From positions 21,815 to 85,814 of the forward strand of contig DKZA01000025.1 of NCBI GenBank assembly GCA_002492525.1: a stretch of 64,000 nucleotides of DNA, read 5' to 3'. The position numbers were made by a program, and so were the translations under genes. This stretch comes from Lachnospiraceae bacterium UBA7086 (lineage in GTDB: Bacteria; Bacillota; Clostridia; Lachnospirales; Lachnospiraceae). A model generated the notes under the pieces. That model did not search any database. It was not told the DNA's origin and saw only the letters and a program-made list of their open reading frames with translations. The first letter of the stretch is position 1; each line of letters begins with the position of its first letter. Of this stretch, positions 1-7,627 are shown piece by piece.

Positions 1-72
1 CTGAACGATAATGTTCGTGATCTTCAGGAATTTATGAGGAAAGACGATTTATGGCAGACATTAGACAAATAG
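1..72 (+). CDS. 3' end of an unidentified upstream gene (partial)
   Basis: An open frame enters from the left edge and ends at TAG 70-72, giving a 23-residue tail (LNDNVRDLQEFMRKDDLWQT followed by LDK). It overlaps the next gene by 22 bases, and the GAGG at 36-39 inside it serves as ribosome site for that gene. Such overlaps are common in tightly packed operons, so the frame is probably the C-terminus of a real gene. Too little is left to name a family; the tail is charged and helical in character. Whether the frame continues upstream cannot be seen. Confidence 0.45.
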   Translation: MNDNVRDLQEFMRKDDLWQTLDK

Positions 73-944
73 CAGATTTTTTGACGGAAGAAAAAGAGGA
101 ACATCGATTGCAGATTACTGCGCCTGTGATAATAGATGGCTTTTCTTCCCTGGATGCTTATCGTATAGGAACAATGACCTGGATTAAGTCTGCAAAACGA
201 TGGCATGACGGACTGCCGGAGATTGCGCTGGCCATCGTGCAGGAAGGGGTAGAGCTTCCGATTCCGAATCAGATTATATGTAAGAATTCCAAGAGAGCTT
301 TCTTTTCTATCATTGAGCATTTTTTCGCTGTACCGGTGGAGGATGAGGAACCGATAGGGCATAACACGGTAATTGGAGAGCATGTAAAGCTGGGAAAAAA
401 CGTAAGGATTGGACACAACTGTTCTATTACAGGGGATGTTGTTATTGGTGACGATACGGTAATCTCCGATAATGTAGTGATTAAGAATCGTGTACGGATT
501 GGTAAACGGTGTACCATACAGGCTCTTACCATGATCGGAGAAGACGGATTTGGTTCTTATGAGGAAGACGGTCATTCGGTTATGATAAAGCACTATGGCG
601 GGGTGTGGATTGGCGATGATGTATTTATCAGCAGTCATGTGGATATTGAGCGGGGAACCATAGAAGATACTTATATTGGAAATGGCGTTAAAATAGGGCC
701 TTGTACATTGATAGCGCATAATAATAGAATTGGAGAAAATGTCAATTTGATCTGCTGTCATCTTTATGGGAGTGTTTCGGTGGAAGACAACGCACTTGTG
801 GTGGGCAGTATTATAAAAAACCAATGTACTGTAGGCCGAAATTCCCTGATCGGAATCGGTTCGGCCGTACTTCATGATATTGAATCCGGTAAGGTGGCGG
901 CAGGCATACCGGCGCGTGTTATCCGGGATAATGAGGAGAATTAG
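51..944 (+). CDS. LpxD-like left-handed beta-helix (hexapeptide) acyltransferase
   Basis: 297 aa. From about residue 100 to the C-terminus the protein is a run of hexapeptide repeats of the form [IV]GxxxxI (IGEHVKLGKNVRIGHNCSI, then VVIGDD, VRIGKR, VWIGDD, YIGNGVKIG), the left-handed beta-helix of acetyl- and acyltransferases. HYGGVWIGDDV and the AHNNRIGENV segment resemble LpxD and NeuD/PglD-type enzymes, where a His in the helix is catalytic. The N-terminal 100 residues resemble an LpxD-like nucleotide-sugar binding domain. Nothing else here suggests lipid A, and the organism looks Gram-positive, so I infer that it N- or O-acylates a nucleotide sugar for a surface glycan. A GAGG ribosome site precedes ATG 51. 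It is followed after 26 bases by the VTC gene. Confidence 0.75.
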   Translation: MADIRQIADFLTEEKEEHRLQITAPVIIDGFSSLDAYRIGTMTWIKSAKRWHDGLPEIALAIVQEGVELPIPNQIICKNSKRAFFSIIEHFFAVPVEDEEPIGHNTVIGEHVKLGKNVRIGHNCSITGDVVIGDDTVISDNVVIKNRVRIGKRCTIQALTMIGEDGFGSYEEDGHSVMIKHYGGVWIGDDVFISSHVDIERGTIEDTYIGNGVKIGPCTLIAHNNRIGENVNLICCHLYGSVSVEDNALVVGSIIKNQCTVGRNSLIGIGSAVLHDIESGKVAAGIPARVIRDNEEN

Positions 945-970
945 TATACCAAAGGCAGAGGGAGGTAAAC

Positions 971-1651
971 ATGTACCGGGTAGAGAATAAATATAATTGC
1001 AGTGAGACAGAAATGTATATCCTGCAGCAGAGAGTAGAGACGGTGCTTCGTCCGGACAGCAATGAAAGTGATCCGGAAGGTTACAGCGTGATGAGTCTTT
1101 ATTTTGATGATTTGAAAGACAGCTGTTTACAGGAGACTGTGGATGGGGTTAATCTGCGGGACAAGTATCGTATCAGGATATATAATGATTCTCTGGATGT
1201 GATTAAGCTGGAAGTGAAATCTAAGAAAGACAGCAGGATTTTGAAGCGTTCCAAATCCATTACAAAGGAACAGATGGAGAGGCTGATGCGGGGAGAATGT
1301 ATTGAGGATACGGCCTCCACGGAAGATCCGGCAACGCTCTTTAACATAGCGATTAAGACTGGGGGATTACGGCCCAGAGTTGTGGTGGCATATGAGAGGA
1401 AGGCTTATATATTCGGGCCAGGCAATGTGAGAATTACATTTGACAGAAACGTGCGGGCCAGCGATCGGGTAGAGGATTTCGGAAAATCAAATATCAGCTA
1501 TGATTTTTTGCAGGAGTGTGATAAAGTATTAGAAGTGAAGTATGATGAATTCATACCGGATTTTCTGGTACAGCTTCTGGAACTGGGCAATATGCAGCAG
1601 ACTGCATACTCCAAATATCAGTTGTGCAGAGAAGCGTATACAATAAGCTAA
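971..1651 (+). CDS. VTC-domain protein (polyphosphate polymerase-like)
   Basis: 226 aa, the usual size of a stand-alone bacterial VTC domain. It starts RVENKYN, like the basic/acidic first strand of the triphosphate-tunnel fold, and keeps the charged strands RIRIYND, IKLEVKSKK, the basic ILKRSKSIT, VVAYERKAY, VRITFDRNVRAS and the C-terminal LEVKYDEFIPDFL. In yeast Vtc4 this domain makes polyphosphate from ATP. Bacterial copies are regularly found beside DUF4956 and CotH genes, as here, and their substrate is not established. GGAGG at 960-964 precedes ATG 971. The next gene starts 19 bases downstream, so the two are probably co-transcribed. The family call is firm; the reaction is inferred. 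Confidence 0.85.
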   Translation: MYRVENKYNCSETEMYILQQRVETVLRPDSNESDPEGYSVMSLYFDDLKDSCLQETVDGVNLRDKYRIRIYNDSLDVIKLEVKSKKDSRILKRSKSITKEQMERLMRGECIEDTASTEDPATLFNIAIKTGGLRPRVVVAYERKAYIFGPGNVRITFDRNVRASDRVEDFGKSNISYDFLQECDKVLEVKYDEFIPDFLVQLLELGNMQQTAYSKYQLCREAYTIS

Positions 1652-1670
1652 AGTGTAAAGGAGAACGATC

Positions 1671-2351
1671 ATGTCAATCAAAGATGTTATTAAAAGTAGT
1701 GTGTATGAGAGCCTGGGCGGCGGAACCAATCTGTCTGTCACAAATATTTTGTTGCTCATAGTGCTTGCCTGTGTGGTAGGCGTTTATATCTTTATGGTGT
1801 ACAAGCTGAGCAGCAAGTCGGCTTTTTATTCTAAGGATTTGAATGTGACCATAGCAGGTATGCCGCTGATCGTGGCAGCAATCATGATAGCGATGCAGTC
1901 AAATCTGTTGGTATCTCTTGGTATGGTGGGTGCATTGTCCATTGTCAGATTCCGTAATGCGGTGAAGAATCCGATAGATCTTCTGTATCTGTTCTGGTCG
2001 ATCAGTGCAGGTATCATTGTAGGGGTGGGGCTTTATATACTGGCCTTTGTGCTGTGTATTGTGATGACCATTCTGCTTTTGGCATTAGATATGGTACCCA
2101 ATGCGAAAGCGCCGGATCTGCTGGTGCTCAGGGCAGATGCCAAGAAGGTGGATTATGCACAGGTTGAGGGGATTTTAAAGGAGACCTGTAAGTACCATAA
2201 GGAGAAATCCAGAAGCATCAAGAACGGCGAGACGGAGATGATTATTGAGATCAGAACGTCGAAGAAGGAAGAACTGCTTGAAAAGGTTACAGGGATTGCC
2301 TGTATGACACAGGTAAACTGCATTTCTCATGACGGAGAGTGCCGGGTATAA
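1671..2351 (+). CDS. DUF4956 family membrane protein
   Basis: 226 aa. The N-terminal half has about four membrane helices (around residues 25-45, 60-75, 80-95 and 105-140). They enclose the conserved segment SLGMVGALSIVRFRNAVKNP, typical of DUF4956. The C-terminal 80 residues form a soluble domain with alternating strands and charged helices, ferredoxin-like in appearance. Function is unknown. The steady partnership with VTC-domain and CotH proteins suggests that the three form a membrane-linked unit handling a phosphate-rich polymer or a phosphorylated surface protein. AAAGGAGAA precedes ATG 1671. Confidence 0.8.
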   Translation: MSIKDVIKSSVYESLGGGTNLSVTNILLLIVLACVVGVYIFMVYKLSSKSAFYSKDLNVTIAGMPLIVAAIMIAMQSNLLVSLGMVGALSIVRFRNAVKNPIDLLYLFWSISAGIIVGVGLYILAFVLCIVMTILLLALDMVPNAKAPDLLVLRADAKKVDYAQVEGILKETCKYHKEKSRSIKNGETEMIIEIRTSKKEELLEKVTGIACMTQVNCISHDGECRV

Positions 2352-2386
2352 GAAGTATTAAAAAAGCATAGGAAAGGTATGGCGGA

Positions 2387-4336
2387 ATGTTACTTGCGAT
2401 AGCAGGGATATATGGTAATATTCATCTTTACAAAAAAAGAAAGAACATAAAAAGTACGGGCCTCAGTTCATATATTGAGGCCTGTTGTGCGTGGATGCTC
2501 TATTTGTTTGCAGTGACAGAAATACTGTCCATCTGGCATGCAGTGAGGTTTCGTTCCCTGTTTGCCGTATGGGGCCTGTTAGACGGGCTGTTGTTTATCA
2601 TGCTGGTGCTGCAATGGAGAAAGTATTTTAGACGGTCGGGCGTACTGTGCAGGATTTGTAAGAAAGGTTGGTGTTTTTTAAAGGAATCACCCTATTATGG
2701 GATTTTATTGGTGATTGGTATGGCAGTGGTATGTCTGGCGCTTCTGACAACGCCTAACAACTGGGATTCCATGACTTATCATCTGCCGCGTATTGTGTAC
2801 TGGGCGCAGAATCGTTCTGTGGAGCATTATGCCACCAACAGTATCCGGCAGATTTCCAGTCCGGTTCTGGCGGAATTTATTAATCTTCATGTGTATATTC
2901 TGTGCAGGGGGCAGGATCTTTTGTTTAATCTGTTACAGGCAGTCTCTTATCTGACCTGTGCTGTCATGACGGGGGCCATTGCAGGGAGGCTTGGATGTGA
3001 CAGGAGATTCCGGTTTCTGGCCATGCTCTTATATATGTCCATGCCCATTGCCTATGCGGAGGCACTGACCACACAGGTGGATAATTTTGCCACAATATGG
3101 CTGCTGTTTTTTGTTTACTTGCTGTTAGATCTGGCGGAGCAGAGTGGAATGACAGCGTTTGATTCGGCTACAGCGGGTAAGGTGTGTGTTATGGGGTTTT
3201 GTGTTGCGTGGGGGTATCTGGCGAAACCTTCCGTGTGTTTTGGCATGGTGCTTTTTGCGTTCTGGCTTTTGCTTCTCTGTCTTCTAAGAAAGGACAGGCT
3301 GTGGAATCTGGTACGGCTTGCGGGCTGTGCACTGCCTTGTGTGGTATTGCCTATCCTGCCGGAATTTTTGCGTAATTTTAAGACATTTCATGCCTATGCA
3401 AGTTCGGGTACGGGGGCGCGTCAGCTGGTGGGGACGTTACAGCCGTCTTATCTGTTTATTAATTTTTTGAAAAACTTTACGTTCAATATGCCCACGGCTC
3501 TTTGGAAAGACAGTGATGAGGTCTTTATCCGGATTGCCAGGAGAACTGCCAAAATTTTGCAGGTAGAATTAAATGCGCCATCCATAGCGGAGGATGGATT
3601 GGAGTACAGCATGCACAGTCCAAGTACCTATGGCTGTGATACGGCAGTCAATCCTCTTGTGCTTTGGCTGTTTGTTTTCTGTAGTGTGTGGGCTGTTTTG
3701 CAGATTAGAAAGACGGACTGGAAATCCCTGCAAAGCGGATATCTGCTTACCAGTGTGGTATCCTTTTGTGTGTTCTGCACGGTGCTTCGCTGGGAACCTT
3801 TTGTCAGCAGATACATGGTGTCCTATCTGGCGCTTCTGTGCCCGATGATTGTCTCACAGATTCAGCTGCGGACACAGACAGAAGACAGGAGGACGTTTCG
3901 GTGTGCTCTGTTTGGGACAATAGCATTTCTTGGTGTTATGGGAGCAGTCAGTGTGACGTATTTTCATTATGGAATCTGGGCTTATCAGGGAGCGAATAAC
4001 AGGCCTTACGGTTATTTTGCTTCCAGAAGGGATCTGGCATCCTATTATGCCGCGTTGACGGATGAGATTAAGTCGAAACAGTATCAGTCGGTGGGAGTGC
4101 ATCTGATGAAAGCGGATGATTATGAATATCCGTTATGGAGGATGCTTGACGGATGCAGAATAGAGCATATTTATGTGGAAAATGAATCGGCGGTGTATGC
4201 GGACTCAGAGTTTACGCCGGATTGTATTGTGTGGTTTGGAGTTTTGCCGGAAGATATTACCATAAACGGCAGAGAATATCAGGAGGTTACGGATTTCGGA
4301 GAGGAGTATTATCTGTTGGAGTATTCGGGCAGATAA
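2387..4336 (+). CDS. Polytopic GT-C type glycosyltransferase-like membrane protein
   Basis: 649 aa with roughly 11-13 membrane helices and a C-terminal soluble domain of about 110 residues. NWDSMTYHLPR at about residues 125-135 lies in the first large outside loop, just after a membrane helix. An acidic residue there is the catalytic-site hallmark of lipid-linked-sugar GT-C enzymes (PMT/ArnT/GT39 fold). The protein therefore probably transfers a sugar from a polyprenyl-phosphate donor on the outer face of the membrane. An ATG at 2379 hits a stop after seven codons, so ATG 2387 behind GGAAAGG is the start. The 35-base gap from the DUF4956 gene suggests the same transcript. Acceptor and sugar are unknown. 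Confidence 0.75.
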   Translation: MLLAIAGIYGNIHLYKKRKNIKSTGLSSYIEACCAWMLYLFAVTEILSIWHAVRFRSLFAVWGLLDGLLFIMLVLQWRKYFRRSGVLCRICKKGWCFLKESPYYGILLVIGMAVVCLALLTTPNNWDSMTYHLPRIVYWAQNRSVEHYATNSIRQISSPVLAEFINLHVYILCRGQDLLFNLLQAVSYLTCAVMTGAIAGRLGCDRRFRFLAMLLYMSMPIAYAEALTTQVDNFATIWLLFFVYLLLDLAEQSGMTAFDSATAGKVCVMGFCVAWGYLAKPSVCFGMVLFAFWLLLLCLLRKDRLWNLVRLAGCALPCVVLPILPEFLRNFKTFHAYASSGTGARQLVGTLQPSYLFINFLKNFTFNMPTALWKDSDEVFIRIARRTAKILQVELNAPSIAEDGLEYSMHSPSTYGCDTAVNPLVLWLFVFCSVWAVLQIRKTDWKSLQSGYLLTSVVSFCVFCTVLRWEPFVSRYMVSYLALLCPMIVSQIQLRTQTEDRRTFRCALFGTIAFLGVMGAVSVTYFHYGIWAYQGANNRPYGYFASRRDLASYYAALTDEIKSKQYQSVGVHLMKADDYEYPLWRMLDGCRIEHIYVENESAVYADSEFTPDCIVWFGVLPEDITINGREYQEVTDFGEEYYLLEYSGR

Positions 4337-4387
4337 GAAACTGATCGGACATGGTTGCGGTATACAGGTTTAGTTTCTGCTGTGTGT

Positions 4388-4732
4388 TCAGTCTGTATTC
4401 TTGAGGAACTTGATATATTTGAGCAGATCACGCCGGTCTTTGGCATTAAAGGCCTGTAAATCGTATACCACGTCGTGCAGAGTGACATCTCCGAGATATT
4501 TGCTGCGCAGGTTGGTATTGCCCAGATAACCGGAGTCTGCGCCCAACAGATAATCTGTACTGACCTTATAGTATTGTGCCAGTCTGGTTACAACCCAGAT
4601 GCGAATTTCACGATGACCGTTTTCATAGTTAGAGTAGGTCTGTTGTGATACGCCAAGATATTCGGCGATGGTCTTTTGCTTAATGTCATTATCTTCTCGT
4701 AAATCTCTGATAACCACACGTAATTCTTTCAT
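4388..4732 (-). CDS. XRE-family HTH transcriptional regulator
   Basis: 114 aa. Residues 1-65 are a Cro/CI-type helix-turn-helix: LREDNDIKQKTIAEYLGVSQQ then TYSNYENG, followed by YYKVSTDYLLG, the signature end of HTH_3 domains. The C-terminal 45 residues are short and charged and probably serve in dimerisation. It runs against the flanking glycan genes and sits alone between the GT-C gene and the GT2 gene. Upstream of it, at 4802-4893, are several TTGT/ACAA dyads that would suit its operators. A local regulator of the divergent GT2/CotH transcript is a reasonable inference. Confidence 0.85.
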   Translation of the reverse strand: MKELRVVIRDLREDNDIKQKTIAEYLGVSQQTYSNYENGHREIRIWVVTRLAQYYKVSTDYLLGADSGYLGNTNLRSKYLGDVTLHDVVYDLQAFNAKDRRDLLKYIKFLKNTD

Positions 4733-4801
4733 CTTTGCTTCTATACTTTCTGCGTCGGCAGACTCCTTTCTTCTGTAGTTTCTGATCTGACAATAAAAAT
4801 G

Positions 4802-4893
4802 TTGTTACAAATCCTAACACACAACATAAAGTTGTAGTTTAGAATTTGTAAAAAGTAATATGTCACAAAATATTACAACATATTATTGTACAA
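4802..4893. promoter_or_regulatory. Cluster of TTGT/ACAA dyads, candidate XRE operators
   Basis: The AT-rich gap between the XRE gene and the GT2 gene holds three dyads of one type: TTGTTACAA (4802-4810), ACAAC-ATAAA-GTTGT (4821-4835) and TTGTACAA (4886-4893). A further TTACAACA lies near 4873. Repeated symmetric sites between divergent genes are what an autoregulating HTH_3 repressor would use. The assignment is inference from position and symmetry. Confidence 0.4.
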
Positions 4894-4924
4894 ACGACCA
4901 ACGTAAAGATAAGAGTGGGTGTTA

Positions 4925-4953
4925 TTGTATTTTATGGGAAAAAAGGGTAGAAT
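4925..4953 (+). promoter_or_regulatory. Candidate sigma-A promoter for the GT2-CotH transcript
   Basis: TTGTAT (4925-4930) and TAGAAT (4948-4953) are separated by 17 bases, about 40 bases before ATG 4993. Each box differs from consensus at one or two positions. It lies just downstream of the TTGT/ACAA dyads. Confidence 0.5.
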
Positions 4954-4992
4954 GAATACTGTAAAAGGCATGTATCCGATAGGAATCTGATT

Positions 4993-5751
4993 ATGAAGAA
5001 AGTTTCGTTGCTGGTGACCGTTTACAATGCAAAAGAAAATCTGGCGGTTACCTTAAAGAGTATAGAAGAACAGGATTATCAGAATATAGAAGTTGTGATT
5101 GTGGACGGTGCTTCTACGGACGGTACGGTCGATCTGATCCGCCAGTTTGAGAAAAGGGCAGCACACCGGGCCGGACTTAATCTGAAATGGGTGTCGGAGC
5201 CGGATAATGGGTTATACGACGCAATGAACAAGGCCTACCGTCTCAGTACCGGAGATATTATCGCTGTATGTAATGACAGACTTTGCCGGCCGGAATCCGT
5301 AAGCAGTCTGGCAGCGGCTGTGGAGGCAGGCGGGCCTTCCTGTGTGGGGGCACATTCCGATCTGGTATATGTGGACGGGGAGCGGGTTGTTAGACGTTGG
5401 CATATGGGTGAGGGAAAACTTTCCGAAGGCTGGATGCCTGGGCATCCTACGCTTTTTTTGAAAAGGGAAGTTTATGAAAAATATGGTCTTTATGACACGG
5501 CTTACCGGTGCGCGGCAGACTATGAATTTATGGTACGGTTTTTAAAAGATGAGAATAACAGGCTGGCTTATGTGCCTGAGGTATTGATTTCCATGTTTTA
5601 TGGAGGCACCAGCAATGCGGGAATCCGTAATTATCTGATTTCCTTTCGGGAGGGATATCAGGCCCTTAAGCGAAATGGTGTGGGATTTGCGTTGTGGATT
5701 ACTTTGCGCAGAAGTATGAGAGTACTTTTACAGTTTGGGAAAAGTGCCTGA
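4993..5751 (+). CDS. GT2 family glycosyltransferase
   Basis: 252 aa. The N-terminus VSLLVTVYNAKENLAVTLKS begins a GT-A fold. The nucleotide-binding VIVDGASTDGTVDLI follows, then SEPDNGLYDAMNKA, a signature of WcaA/EpsE-like enzymes acting on colanic-acid-type glycans. The metal site is less standard: AVCNDRLC stands where LNSDD is usual. PGHPTLFLKREVYEKYG and CAADYEFMVRF complete the family pattern. There is no membrane helix, so it should act at the cytoplasmic face, adding one sugar to a lipid-linked acceptor. It starts the transcript that continues into the CotH-like gene 34 bases later. Confidence 0.85.
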   Translation: MKKVSLLVTVYNAKENLAVTLKSIEEQDYQNIEVVIVDGASTDGTVDLIRQFEKRAAHRAGLNLKWVSEPDNGLYDAMNKAYRLSTGDIIAVCNDRLCRPESVSSLAAAVEAGGPSCVGAHSDLVYVDGERVVRRWHMGEGKLSEGWMPGHPTLFLKREVYEKYGLYDTAYRCAADYEFMVRFLKDENNRLAYVPEVLISMFYGGTSNAGIRNYLISFREGYQALKRNGVGFALWITLRRSMRVLLQFGKSA

Positions 5752-5785
5752 TGATTATATAAGATAGAACTTTTGAGGATAAAGA

Positions 5786-7627
5786 ATGAACAAGCGATTG
5801 GGCAGGAAGATTATATATGGGTTGACGGTGCTGGCGTTTTTGGGTGTGCTGTTGTATGGTGTCAGATTTGACCAGACGCCGAAGATGGTGCCGGGAGAGC
5901 GCGGCAGCGCTAACGCAGCGCTTCTTTCACAGCTTGAGGCGGAAATGGAGGCGGAGGAGGCCGTACAGCCGGCGGTTCCTGGTGAGGGATTCGAGGAGAT
6001 CGCTTTAGAGATAGAGGTGCCGGGCGGGGATCAGGAGATATTGCTGTTCAGGCAGCAGGACCTTGCCTATTTTTTTCTGCCTTCTTTTGCGGATTTGGAA
6101 ACGGCGGTATGGAAATATGATGAAGCAAAATACAGCCTGTTGCTGGACGGGGAACCGGTTCGGAATGGGGATAGATTGTTGTATACTCAGAATCAGCCTT
6201 GTACCATGGTTTATGCCGGCAAGGGACAGGAAGCGCAGACGTGCAGCCTTATTCTAATGCAGTCAGACACCCTGCCGGCAGTCTTTATTGAGACAGACTC
6301 CGGGTCCATGGATTATCTGAATGAAGATAAGACCCATGAGGAAGTGGGTTCCTTTCTATGTGTGCTTGCGGACGGCAGCCCAGACAGCGCCGGCCGTCTG
6401 GGTAAAGTCTCCGGCAGGGGATACTCCAGTTTTAATGCGCCCAAGAAATCTTATGGGATTCGTTTTGCAATGTCCACGGATGTACTGGGTATGGGACATG
6501 CGAAAAAGTGGGTTTTACAGGCCAATGCCTATGATTTGAGCCGTATGCGCAACCGGGTGATTTATGATCTGGCCCGGGAGATGGGAGTTCCTTACGGGGT
6601 GGAGTGCGCTTATGCGGATGTATATTTTAATGGGGAGTATGCCGGTAATTATCTGTTGTGCGAGAGGGTGGAAGTTGCTAAAGGGCGCATGGAGCTTGGA
6701 GATGGATGCCTGATGGAAAGCGTTTTTGCCAGCAGGGTGGAAGAGGAGGCGGAATACAGCACTTTCTTTGGGAGTAAGGCAGGCTGGTATGAAATCAAGT
6801 ATCCGAATCATATTTCCGATGAAAAACTGGAGGAGATGCAGGCACTTATGGATAGGACAGCGAGTCTGATAGAACAAAGCGGTTCTTATGAGGCTTATGA
6901 GCTGCTCAAAGATACGGTGGATATAGAATCTTTTATCCAGATGTTTCTGTTGGACGAATTGTCTAATGAGGCGGATTTAAACCGCGCCAGCACCTTTTAT
7001 TTTACAAAAGATGACGGCAGGCTTTATGCGGGGCCGGTGTGGGATTATGACAGGTCCCTGGGGAATGTGAAGTCCTCTGCGTATCCGCTGTTGGATTGTT
7101 TTACGGTGGGGCCCGGGGAAATACTCTTTAGAAGTCCTTATTTCCGGGCGGATGTGGCTGAGAGTTACAATGCCCGTTACAAAGATTTGATGGAAAACTA
7201 CGCCTCGGCATATATAGAACAGACACAAAAAGAGATTGCGGCCTCGATTGCGATGGACGAAATTCGCTGGGGCGGCGAGGCGGATAATAAGTATACGATC
7301 TTTAATGACACGTATGATACTTTTGATGAGGGGGTAGCGTATTTAAAGGATTCTTTCGAGATAAGATATGGATTGCTGGACGACATTCTGAACAATCCCG
7401 GGAAGTATCATCAGGTGGAGTTTGTGAATACCGGTGCGACCACAGAATATGTGAGCCAGAGACTCTGGGTTCTGGATGGGGAGATGATTCCCGAAGAGGT
7501 GATGGAGTATCTTGCACAAAGGTATGAGAGTGATATGTGGGTATATGAGGACGGCGGGGAGTATCAGCCGTCACCGGTTGTTTCAGATGTGCGTCTGTTA
7601 TCCGCAAGGACAGGAGAGGAACCATGA
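5786..7627 (+). CDS. CotH-like (CotH kinase family) membrane-anchored protein
   Basis: 613 aa. One N-terminal membrane segment (residues 8-25) is followed by an extracellular part. A Glu-rich linker leads into a beta domain and then the CotH fold at about residues 170-500. Key segments are GRGYSSFNAPKKSYGIRF, KKWVLQANAYDLSRMRNRV, VYFNGEYAGNYLLCERVEV and GPVWDYDRSLGN, matching the nucleotide-binding and metal-binding motifs of CotH spore-coat protein kinases. Many clostridial homologues sit with VTC and DUF4956 genes, as in this window, and a substrate is not established for them. It overlaps the next gene by four bases (ATGA), so translation is probably coupled. Confidence 0.85.
   Translation: MNKRLGRKIIYGLTVLAFLGVLLYGVRFDQTPKMVPGERGSANAALLSQLEAEMEAEEAVQPAVPGEGFEEIALEIEVPGGDQEILLFRQQDLAYFFLPSFADLETAVWKYDEAKYSLLLDGEPVRNGDRLLYTQNQPCTMVYAGKGQEAQTCSLILMQSDTLPAVFIETDSGSMDYLNEDKTHEEVGSFLCVLADGSPDSAGRLGKVSGRGYSSFNAPKKSYGIRFAMSTDVLGMGHAKKWVLQANAYDLSRMRNRVIYDLAREMGVPYGVECAYADVYFNGEYAGNYLLCERVEVAKGRMELGDGCLMESVFASRVEEEAEYSTFFGSKAGWYEIKYPNHISDEKLEEMQALMDRTASLIEQSGSYEAYELLKDTVDIESFIQMFLLDELSNEADLNRASTFYFTKDDGRLYAGPVWDYDRSLGNVKSSAYPLLDCFTVGPGEILFRSPYFRADVAESYNARYKDLMENYASAYIEQTQKEIAASIAMDEIRWGGEADNKYTIFNDTYDTFDEGVAYLKDSFEIRYGLLDDILNNPGKYHQVEFVNTGATTEYVSQRLWVLDGEMIPEEVMEYLAQRYESDMWVYEDGGEYQPSPVVSDVRLLSARTGEEP

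Noticed and set aside
24..875. Long minus-strand open frame opposite the hexapeptide acyltransferase
   Set aside because: The plus strand encodes clear hexapeptide repeats with a ribosome site; the antisense product is low-complexity in character and has no family motif.
51..944. Reading the LpxD-like gene as evidence for lipid A synthesis
   Set aside because: No other lipid A genes are present and all context is Gram-positive; the fold is shared with sugar acetyltransferases.
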